In this document: positions 1-4,727 of the stretch, in pieces
Layout of the letters: each line of letters starts with the position of its first letter
How positions within the stretch are numbered: position 1 is the stretch's first letter
NCBI GenBank assembly: GCA_017610225.1
Contig: JAFCCM010000090.1
Coordinates: forward strand, 1-6,207
Length of the DNA stretch: 6,207 nt
Direction of reading: 5' to 3'
DNA from: Candidatus Aenigmatarchaeota archaeon
GTDB lineage: Archaea; Aenigmatarchaeota; Aenigmatarchaeia; CG10238-14
Made by a program: the position numbers and the translations under genes
Notes under the pieces: generated by a model
The model's database searches: none
The model's input: the letters and a program-made list of their open reading frames with translations, nothing else
What the model was told of the DNA's origin: nothing

Positions 1-22
1 TATTATTAAAATATTAATAAAT

Positions 23-619
23 ATGAGTACAATAAAAACAAGAATGGCACGTGGAAAAGCTCTTGAAAATTGGACTGCTGATAGAATGATGGAAAAGGGA
101 TTGGGTATAGCAAGCAAATCTCCTGGTAGTGGTTCAGGAACAAGAGAAAAAGCAGATATAGTAAATTCAGTAGTAGTAATTGAAAGGGAAACTGGTGAAA
201 AAAGAGGATTAGGAATTGAATGCAAAAATCATAAAACACCACATATAAGAGATTGGTGGGAACAAGCACAAAAACTGGAAATTGGAGACTCAAATAGAAT
301 ACCAGTATTAGTATATAAATTAGGTGGAGAAAAATATTTTGATACAAAAGCAGTTATCTATTTAGAAACATTTTTAGATCTAGTAAAAGATAATACAGAA
401 TTAAATGGTAATTCAAAACAATTAGAAGATCAACTTGATAAAAGTGAAAAATGGAAATTTAAAAGTTTAGAAAATAAATTAAATAATTGTTTAAATATAA
501 TAGATTTAGGAAGAACAAAAATGATGAAAAATGGTGAATATGATAAAATGAATGGTAACGAATATTTAAAAAGAGCTAAAACAATTATAAAAGATTGTTT
601 AAAATTAATTGAAGAATAA
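23..619 (+). CDS. PD-(D/E)XK nuclease, Holliday junction resolvase (Hjc)-like
   Basis: Probable DNA nuclease of the PD-(D/E)XK fold, closest in pattern to archaeal-type Hjc resolvases, which cut branched DNA during recombination. The visible core is a helix with RGKALENW and acidic E15, a glycine/serine-rich SPGSGSGTREKAD segment ending in D45, and the strand IECK carrying E66 and K68; together these give the E...D...ExK catalytic pattern. Residues 71-115 complete the small alpha/beta domain. Residues 120-198 are a charged helical tail that is not part of the minimal fold and is not recognised. The frame is open to the left edge of the window, so the ATG at 23 is the first visible start rather than a proven one; no Shine-Dalgarno sequence precedes it. 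The stop overlaps the next start (TAATG), indicating translational coupling. Other PD-(D/E)XK nucleases such as VRR-NUC or RecB-like types remain possible. Confidence 0.72.
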   Translation: MSTIKTRMARGKALENWTADRMMEKGLGIASKSPGSGSGTREKADIVNSVVVIERETGEKRGLGIECKNHKTPHIRDWWEQAQKLEIGDSNRIPVLVYKLGGEKYFDTKAVIYLETFLDLVKDNTELNGNSKQLEDQLDKSEKWKFKSLENKLNNCLNIIDLGRTKMMKNGEYDKMNGNEYLKRAKTIIKDCLKLIEE

Positions 620-858
620 TGAATTATAATTTAAACAAAACTAAAACAGTTGATAAAGAAACCATAAAGCATCTAATGACAGTTTTATATTGTTTATTTA
701 GTAATGCCGATGATTATCAAGAAGAAGCTAAGAAATATTTTGAGAAAGATAAAAAATACAGTAATGAGATGTATAAAAAAAGTTATAAAAAATGGGATGA
801 AGCAGAAAATTATCTTAAAAGTTATATAAAAGAATTATTTAAACAAAATAAAATATAA
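619..858 (+). CDS. Small charged helical protein, unknown function
   Basis: A 79-residue protein that I do not recognise. Its composition is dominated by Lys, Glu, Asp, Tyr and Asn. Residues 12-30 form a mildly hydrophobic helix containing LMTVLYCLF, too short and too mixed for a confident membrane segment. Residues 31-76 look like one or two long amphipathic helices (DDYQEEAKKYFEKDKK, then KWDEAENYLKSYIKELF), so a helical hairpin or small coiled coil is plausible. There is no signal peptide, cysteine pair or catalytic motif. It is supported as a real gene by its position: its ATG shares a base with the stop of the nuclease upstream, and the thioredoxin-like gene starts four bases after its stop, all in one frame-to-frame operon. 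A protein partner of the nuclease is only a guess. Confidence 0.6.
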   Translation: MNYNLNKTKTVDKETIKHLMTVLYCLFSNADDYQEEAKKYFEKDKKYSNEMYKKSYKKWDEAENYLKSYIKELFKQNKI

Positions 859-862
859 AAAT

Positions 863-1087
863 ATGGTATATTATTTCACATCACAAAAAGATACTAAATG
901 TAGATTAATGAATCCAGTAATTAATAATTTACAAAAAAATTATGATATAAATGTTCTTGATATTAATTATCATAAAAAATTAGTTAAGAATTTTAAAATA
1001 GATTCATTACCTGCTTTAGTAAGAGGAGGAGATAGATTATTCGGAGTAAAATCAAAAGAAACAATTATTTCATTTTTAAGAAGATAA
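863..1087 (+). CDS. Minimal thioredoxin/glutaredoxin-fold protein with DxxC in place of CxxC
   Basis: A 74-residue thioredoxin-fold protein of the size of a glutaredoxin. Residues 2-7 (VYYFTS) form the first strand. The active-site position reads D10-T11-K12-C13 followed by RLMNPVI, aligning with the usual WCGPCKMMKPVL of phage thioredoxins. The nucleophilic first cysteine is therefore aspartate and only the second cysteine remains. The cis-proline loop is intact (SLPAL, P50), as is the following strand (ALVRGGDRLFG) and the C-terminal helix (SKETIISFLRR). Canonical dithiol exchange cannot work with this site; a single-cysteine role, a structural role or a modified redox activity is possible. 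It sits between a small unknown and rtcB with gaps of four bases and one base, so it is co-transcribed with them. Family assignment is from motif and length only. Confidence 0.75.
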   Translation: MVYYFTSQKDTKCRLMNPVINNLQKNYDINVLDINYHKKLVKNFKIDSLPALVRGGDRLFGVKSKETIISFLRR

Positions 1088-1088
1088 T

Positions 1089-2294
1089 ATGAAAAAAGTA
1101 ATATCAAGTGAAAAAATACCAATTAAATTATGGTTAGATGATATTGAAGAGGGTGCATTAGAACAAGCAAAAAACTTAGCTAATCTACCTTTTGTATTTA
1201 AACATATTGCAATTATGCCAGATAGTCATAGAGGATATGGAATGCCGATTGGTGGTGTAATGGCAACTAAGGAAGTTATTATTCCTCATGCTGTTGGAAG
1301 TGATATTGGATGTGGGATGTGTGCCGTTAAAACAACATTAACTGATATTGATATTGATACTCTTAAAAAGATTATGGGAGAAATTAGAAAAGATATTCCT
1401 GTCGGTTTTAATAAACATAAAGAATCTCAAGATGAAAAATTAATGCCAAATATTAAAGAAGCTTTTGAAACTATGGATGAATCAAGAAATTTATATTTAA
1501 CGGATAATGTTTGTACTAGAGAATATGATAATGCATTAAAATCTTTAGGAACGCTTGGAGGAGGCAATCATTTTATAGAAATTCAAAAAGGAGATGATGG
1601 ACATATTTGGATAATGATACATAGTGGTAGTAGAAATTTAGGATATAAAGTAGCTGAGCATTATAATAAATTAGCAAAAGAATTAAATAAGAAATGGTTT
1701 AGTTCTGTCCCAGAAAAATATGATTTAGCTTTTTTACCTCTAGATAGTAAAGAAGGAAAAGATTATATTAGAGAAATGAATTATTGTGTAGATTATGCTC
1801 TGGCAAATAGAAAATTAATGATAAAGAGAATTGAAGAAATATTTAGAATTATAATAGGAGGTGGAACTGATTTTTTCGGAAAAATGATAAATATAGTTCA
1901 TAATTATGCTTCAATAGAAAATCACTTTGGTGAGAATGTAATGGTACATAGAAAAGGGGCAACATTAGCAAGCGAAAAAACTATTGGTATTATTCCAGGA
2001 AGTCAAGGGAGTAAGTCATATATCGTAAAAGGTAAAGGAAATGTTGAAAGTTTTAATTCTTGTTCTCATGGAGCTGGAAGAAAATTAGGACGAAAAAATG
2101 CAGAGCGTACACTTGATTTAGAAAAGGAAATTAAACAACTAGATGATATGGGAGTGATACATTCAGTTAGAAGTAAGAATGATTTAGATGAAGCACCCGG
2201 AGCATATAAACCAATAGAGTCTGTTATGGCTAACCAGTCTGACCTTGTGAATATACTTGTTGAGCTAAACCCTCTTGGAGTTATAAAAGGCTAA
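1089..2294 (+). CDS. rtcB: RNA-splicing/repair ligase RtcB
   Basis: RtcB joins RNA 2',3'-cyclic phosphate or 3'-phosphate ends to 5'-OH ends using GTP and Mn2+; it repairs or splices tRNA. At 401 residues it is full length for the bacterial family (about 400). All hallmarks are visible: D72 and C75 in SDIGCGM (metal ligands), GGGNHF with H161, HSGSRNLG with H178, VHNYASIE with H271, and SCSHGAGR with H327, the residue that is guanylylated. The start follows the previous stop by one base. Its last ~27 codons (from about 2211) differ from the rest of the gene in base composition (about 39% GC) and codon choice (CTT, CAG, GAC, AAC, GGC), and appear to have been supplied by the element inserted here; the native tail now lies at 2801-2884. 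The hybrid product should be active because every catalytic residue precedes the junction. Confidence 0.97.
   Translation: MKKVISSEKIPIKLWLDDIEEGALEQAKNLANLPFVFKHIAIMPDSHRGYGMPIGGVMATKEVIIPHAVGSDIGCGMCAVKTTLTDIDIDTLKKIMGEIRKDIPVGFNKHKESQDEKLMPNIKEAFETMDESRNLYLTDNVCTREYDNALKSLGTLGGGNHFIEIQKGDDGHIWIMIHSGSRNLGYKVAEHYNKLAKELNKKWFSSVPEKYDLAFLPLDSKEGKDYIREMNYCVDYALANRKLMIKRIEEIFRIIIGGGTDFFGKMINIVHNYASIENHFGENVMVHRKGATLASEKTIGIIPGSQGSKSYIVKGKGNVESFNSCSHGAGRKLGRKNAERTLDLEKEIKQLDDMGVIHSVRSKNDLDEAPGAYKPIESVMANQSDLVNILVELNPLGVIKG
2223..2294 (+). repeat. Copy 1 of duplicated rtcB 3' end (recoded, in use)
   Basis: Encodes RtcB residues V379-G401 and stop. Compared codon by codon with 2813-2884, 19 of 23 residues are identical but only 42 of 69 coding bases. 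Of the 19 shared residues only three (Met, one Leu CTT, Lys AAA) use the same codon. Its codons are richer in G and C than the rest of the gene, so this is the imported copy. Confidence 0.9.
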
Positions 2295-2310
2295 GGTGCT
2301 TATTATAGTA

Positions 2311-2339
2311 TTGACAAAGATATTGCAATTTGATAAAAT
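2311..2339 (+). promoter_or_regulatory. Sigma70-type promoter for the LAGLIDADG gene
   Basis: TTGACA at 2311-2316, a 17-base spacer, then TAAAAT at 2334-2339. Transcription would start near 2345-2347, leaving a leader of about 20 bases before the ATG at 2366. The leader is A/T only apart from one G and one C and holds no Shine-Dalgarno sequence. It lies inside the inferred element, so the endonuclease gene brought its own promoter. Confidence 0.7.
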
Positions 2340-2365
2340 AAAGACATAATAAATAAAATAAATTT

Positions 2366-2884
2366 ATGTCTAAAAAAATATCAAAACAATATATTGCTGG
2401 ATTTTTTGATGGCGAGGGTAGTATAGGAATTTACAAAAGAAAAGATAGGTATAATGGTGCTTGTTTAAGAACTCAATTAACTCAAAACAAAACCAAAGAG
2501 TCTTGTTACATTTTAGCTTATCTAAAAGATAAATATGGTGGTAATATAACTGAACAGAAAACATTATCTGGAGGTGTAAAATATAACTGGCAATTAAATG
2601 CTAAAGGGATACCAATCTTTTTAAGAGATATTTTACCTTATTTAATATTAAAAAAACATCAAGCATTATTAGCATTGTATTGGTTGGAAAATAAGCCAAA
2701 AATTAAAAGAGATGGAAGAGGTAGGGTAATAGAATTTACTGGTAATGAGATAAAATTTACTAAAAACATTGTTGACGCTATGAAAGCATTAAAACATAAA
2801 GATATTTCAGAAGTGATGGAAAATCAAAAAGATTTAGTTGAGATTTTAGTAGAATTAACACCACTTGGTGTAATTAAAGGTTAA
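2366..2884 (+). CDS. LAGLIDADG homing endonuclease fused to a displaced RtcB C-terminus
   Basis: Residues 1-145 are a single-motif LAGLIDADG endonuclease. The dimer-interface helix and catalytic acid are in YIAGFFDGEGSI (residues 9-20), followed by the strand GIYKRKD. Later parts fit the family: CYILAYLKDKYGG (an alpha helix), a beta hairpin ending YNWQL, and LPYLILKKHQALLAL. Enzymes with one motif act as homodimers and cut long, near-palindromic DNA sites. The domain seems to end at MKALKHK (about 139-145), where such proteins normally stop; here the frame runs on into residues 146-172, which are an RtcB tail ending PLGVIKG. The tail cannot ligate RNA on its own because every catalytic residue is missing. 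The gene has its own promoter and ends five bases before a tRNA. The N-terminal call is firm; the tail's origin is argued under findings. Confidence 0.92.
   Translation: MSKKISKQYIAGFFDGEGSIGIYKRKDRYNGACLRTQLTQNKTKESCYILAYLKDKYGGNITEQKTLSGGVKYNWQLNAKGIPIFLRDILPYLILKKHQALLALYWLENKPKIKRDGRGRVIEFTGNEIKFTKNIVDAMKALKHKDISEVMENQKDLVEILVELTPLGVIKG
2801..2884 (+). pseudogene. rtcB: Displaced native 3' end of rtcB
   Basis: Twenty-seven codons plus stop encoding DISEVMENQKDLVEI to PLGVIKG, equivalent to RtcB positions 375-401 (20 of 27 residues identical to the current rtcB tail). Codons are AT-rich (TTA, AAT, CAA, GAA, GAT; about 27% GC), like the body of rtcB and its neighbours, so this is the original tail. 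It is now read only as the C-terminal extension of the endonuclease. Confidence 0.85.
2813..2884 (+). repeat. Copy 2 of duplicated rtcB 3' end (native codons)
   Basis: Protein-level direct repeat of 2223-2294, about 590 bases downstream of it. Identity is much higher at residue level (19/23) than at base level (42/69), which a recent simple duplication would not give. Confidence 0.9.
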
Positions 2885-2889
2885 TTTTT

Positions 2890-2961
2890 CAGGGAATGAT
2901 ATAATGGTTATTATGTGGGTCTTGGATACCTTCTATCTAGGTTCGATTCCTAGTTCCCTGA
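2890..2961 (+). tRNA. tRNA-Pro (anticodon UGG)
   Basis: A 72-base cloverleaf. The acceptor CAGGGAA (2890-2896) pairs perfectly with TTCCCTG (2954-2960), with discriminator A2961 and no encoded CCA. The D arm is A/T-only with canonical A14, G18-G19 (2906-2907) and A21. The T arm is CTAGG (2937-2941) with CCTAG (2949-2953) around TTCGATT. The anticodon loop CTTGGAT (2921-2927) gives anticodon TGG, decoding CCA, the favoured Pro codon here. C1-G72 with A73 is the bacterial tRNA-Pro identity pattern. Oddities are a T-T mismatch at the outer anticodon-stem pair (2916/2932), a G-T pair next to it, a weak D stem, and A at position 37 where tRNA-Pro normally has G. It lies between the endonuclease gene and a methyltransferase gene and is probably processed from a shared transcript. 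Confidence 0.88.
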
Positions 2962-2975
2962 CATAATAATATAAT

Positions 2976-3476
2976 ATGTTTGTTAAACCAAATAAAACAA
3001 AAAAAAGTACACCAAATGATGATGTTATGACACCTATTGATATTGCAATTAAAATTATAAATTATTTTAAACCTACTGGAAAAATATTAGAGCCAGCGAG
3101 AGGAACAGGAAACTTTTATAATAATATTAAGGGGAATATAGATTGGTGTGAGATAGATGATGGTAGAGATTTTTTAAAATATAATAAAAAAGTAGATTGG
3201 ATAATAACAAATCCTCCATTTTCAATATATGATTTATTTTTATTAAAAGCATTTGAAGTATCAGATAATGTTGTATTTTTAACAACACTACAAAAAGCAT
3301 TTAAATCACAAAAGATACAAAAAGAAATAGAATTATATGGTGGGTTAAAGGAAATAATTATGTTAGGTAGTGGAGGAAAATTAAATTTTCCGTTTGGATT
3401 TCCAGTAGGATGTCTTTATTATAAAAGAGGATATAACAAAAATTTAATTAAATTGACTAATTTTAATAATAAATAA
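2976..3476 (+). CDS. DNA N6-adenine-type methyltransferase (small, SAM-dependent)
   Basis: Short class I SAM-dependent methyltransferase, probably acting on adenine in DNA. Residues 18-25 (MTPIDIAI) match the TP segment that precedes motif I in phage adenine methyltransferases. Motif I is ILEPARGTGNFY (37-48), binding SAM. Residues E59-D65 lie in the motif II/III region, and DWIITNPPF (74-82) contains the catalytic NPPF of N6-adenine enzymes. GGLKEIIMLGSGGKLNFPFGFP (140-161) closes the sheet. At 166 residues it has only the catalytic core and no separate target-recognition domain, so specificity cannot be read. It starts 14 bases after the tRNA and ends 14 bases before a cytosine methyltransferase, with no restriction endonuclease of its own in view; self-protection against host restriction is the likely role. 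NPPF is also found in some RNA and protein methyltransferases, so the substrate is not certain. Confidence 0.82.
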   Translation: MFVKPNKTKKSTPNDDVMTPIDIAIKIINYFKPTGKILEPARGTGNFYNNIKGNIDWCEIDDGRDFLKYNKKVDWIITNPPFSIYDLFLLKAFEVSDNVVFLTTLQKAFKSQKIQKEIELYGGLKEIIMLGSGGKLNFPFGFPVGCLYYKRGYNKNLIKLTNFNNK

Positions 3477-3490
3477 AAAGATAGATAAAA

Positions 3491-4576
3491 ATGAAAGAAA
3501 ATATAAAACATAAATTCAATTATAAATGGAAATTAGATGATTTGAAAAAAGTTGAAAAGAATGGATATAAAGTTTTTTCTACTTTTGCCTGTGGTGGAGG
3601 TTCTACAATGGGGTATAAATTAGCTGGATATGATGTTATTGGAATGAATGAAATTGATAAAAAATTAATTGAAGTTTATAAAGTAAATCATAATCCAAAA
3701 TTAGTATATGATTGTGATATAAGAGAAATGGTAAAAATGGATTTACCAAAAGAACTTTACAATTTAGATATTTTAGATGGTAGTCCACCTTGTTCAAATT
3801 TTTCAATGTCAGGTAATAGAGAACAGGATTGGGGAAAAGAAAAAAAATTTAGAGAAGGACAAACTAAACAAGTGTTAGATACATTATTTTTTGATTTTAT
3901 TGATTTGGCAAAAAGACTTCAACCAAAAATAATAATTGCAGAAAATGTGAAAGGAATTATATTAGGTAATGCTAAAAAATATTCACAAAAAATTATAAAA
4001 GAAACAGAAAAAGCAGGATATTGGACAGAATATTGGTTATTAAATGCAAGTAAAATGGGAGTTCCACAAAGAAGACAAAGAATATTTTTTATAAGTATAA
4101 GAAGAGATATAGCTGAAAAAATAAAAGGACAACGACAAAACCTATTAACAAGAATGCCATATTTAGATTTTAAATTTAATGAAAATGAAATTAATTATAG
4201 TGAAATAGCTGATTATAAAGGTAAAAAAATAACAGAACACCAATATATTGCGTGGAAATGCAGAGATATAAAAGACACTAAATTAGCAGAAAGTAAAGTT
4301 AGGGCAGGGATGAAATATAATGATTTTAATAATTGTTATGTTAAAAATAATAAACCAATACCAACTATTACTGGAAAGGGAAATAATGCTTTACTTTTAT
4401 ATGATAAACCAATAAGAACAAGTGATAATGAATTAATTTTAGCAAGTTCATTTCCAAAAGATTATAATTTTTTAAATAATTCACCTGGATATATAGTAGG
4501 TATGTCAGTTCCACCAGTTGTCATGGCACAAATTAGTTATCGTATTAAAAATCAGTGGCTTGATAAAATAGTATAG
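3491..4576 (+). CDS. DNA cytosine-C5 methyltransferase (Dcm family)
   Basis: Transfers a methyl group from SAM to C5 of cytosine in a specific DNA site. The ordered motifs are clear: motif I FACGGGSTMGYKLAGY (32-47), motif II acidic NEID (53-56), motif IV GSPPCSNFS with catalytic C101, motif VI ENVKG (151-155), motif VIII GVPQRRQR (190-197), a target-recognition region of about 205-285, motif IX KPIPTITG (288-295) and motif X GMSVPP (337-342). Motif I has ACGGGS where most family members have FxGxGG, and motif IV reads PCS rather than PCQ; both are tolerated variants. The 361-residue length is typical. It is the only gene here ending in TAG, and a palindrome begins at that stop. Together with the adenine methyltransferase upstream it probably modifies phage DNA against restriction. 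The target sequence cannot be predicted from what I see. Confidence 0.95.
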   Translation: MKENIKHKFNYKWKLDDLKKVEKNGYKVFSTFACGGGSTMGYKLAGYDVIGMNEIDKKLIEVYKVNHNPKLVYDCDIREMVKMDLPKELYNLDILDGSPPCSNFSMSGNREQDWGKEKKFREGQTKQVLDTLFFDFIDLAKRLQPKIIIAENVKGIILGNAKKYSQKIIKETEKAGYWTEYWLLNASKMGVPQRRQRIFFISIRRDIAEKIKGQRQNLLTRMPYLDFKFNENEINYSEIADYKGKKITEHQYIAWKCRDIKDTKLAESKVRAGMKYNDFNNCYVKNNKPIPTITGKGNNALLLYDKPIRTSDNELILASSFPKDYNFLNNSPGYIVGMSVPPVVMAQISYRIKNQWLDKIV

Positions 4577-4594
4577 TATATACTATGTACTATA
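4573..4594. promoter_or_regulatory. Palindrome cluster at the end of the cytosine methyltransferase gene
   Basis: A perfect 14-base palindrome ATAGTATATACTAT (4573-4586) overlaps the TAG stop. It is followed by a further half-site TACTATA (4588-4594), which also pairs with TATAGTA (4572-4578). It could be an operator or a weak hairpin; it has no GC-rich stem or immediate T-run, so it is not a typical intrinsic terminator. AT-rich DNA makes such palindromes fairly common. Confidence 0.3.
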
Positions 4595-4654
4595 AAATAC
4601 TTTTATTTATAAAAAAATGTTTTATATTATTTATAATAGTTAATATTAAAAATC

Positions 4655-4694
4655 TACTAATATTAAACTAAATTAAATTTTAAAAACCTATTGA
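4655..4694 (+). repeat. Upstream copy of a two-block flanking repeat
   Basis: Block A, TACTAATATTAAAC (4655-4668), and block B, AAAAACCTATTGA (4682-4694), recur in the same order at 6071-6084 and 6088-6100, on the far side of the Vsr-like gene. The spacer is 13 bases here and 3 bases there. Block B runs into the -35 element of the promoter for that gene. Confidence 0.55.
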
Positions 4695-4719
4695 CAAATT
4701 TCCAATAATACTATATATT
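4691..4719 (+). promoter_or_regulatory. Sigma70-type promoter for the Vsr-like gene, near-leaderless
   Basis: Perfect TTGACA at 4691-4696, a 17-base spacer and TATATT at 4714-4719. The expected start point is around 4725-4728, at or just before the ATG at 4728, so the transcript would have almost no leader and no ribosome binding site. The rest of the 151-base gap (4577-4690) holds the palindrome cluster, repeat blocks and otherwise featureless A/T sequence, with no gene. Confidence 0.7.
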
Positions 4720-4727
4720 ATAGATAC

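Larger units (their letters stand above)
2211..2800 (+). mobile_element. Inferred ~590-bp homing element inserted in the 3' end of rtcB
   Basis: Proposed insertion carrying, in order, a recoded rtcB C-terminal segment with stop (2211-2294), a promoter (2311-2339) and a LAGLIDADG endonuclease reading frame (2366 to about 2800). Removing it joins codon 374 of rtcB (AAA, 2208-2210) to GAT at 2801 and restores an uninterrupted 401-codon rtcB ending AYKDISEVMENQKDLVEI and on to PLGVIKG, a tail that fits the bacterial RtcB consensus (AYKDI) better than the current one (AYKPI). Both sides of the junction contain ATAAA (2206-2210 and 2796-2800), so the exact breakpoint is uncertain by about five bases. 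There are no inverted repeats, and no intron structure is possible to infer in the short spacer. An intein is excluded because a stop codon separates the parts and the frames differ. The boundaries are inference from this one sequence. Confidence 0.75.

Noticed and set aside
6..347. Open frame of 113 codons on the minus strand
   Set aside because: Lies antisense to the nuclease gene; its translation is low-complexity Leu/Phe/Tyr, as expected from the complement of Lys/Glu/Asn-rich coding DNA.
2370..2564. Open frame of 64 codons on the minus strand
   Set aside because: Antisense shadow within the LAGLIDADG gene, with no recognisable domain.
2211..2800. Group I intron or intein in rtcB
   Set aside because: rtcB has its own complete tail and stop before the endonuclease, the two frames differ, and the 71-base spacer is too short and A/T-rich for a group I core; no intein splicing motifs (starting Cys/Ser, terminal His-Asn) are at the borders.
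2366..2884. rtcB tail on the endonuclease as a functional split RtcB
   Set aside because: The tail has no catalytic residue and the upstream rtcB already has a complete C-terminus.
2890..2961. tRNA as attachment site of an integrated element
   Set aside because: No integrase gene is visible and no repeat of the tRNA 3' half occurs elsewhere in the window.
4573..4614. Intrinsic terminator after the cytosine methyltransferase
   Set aside because: Hairpins such as ATAAAA with TTTTAT are possible but are pure A/T stems without a defined T-run; they are not distinguishable from background.
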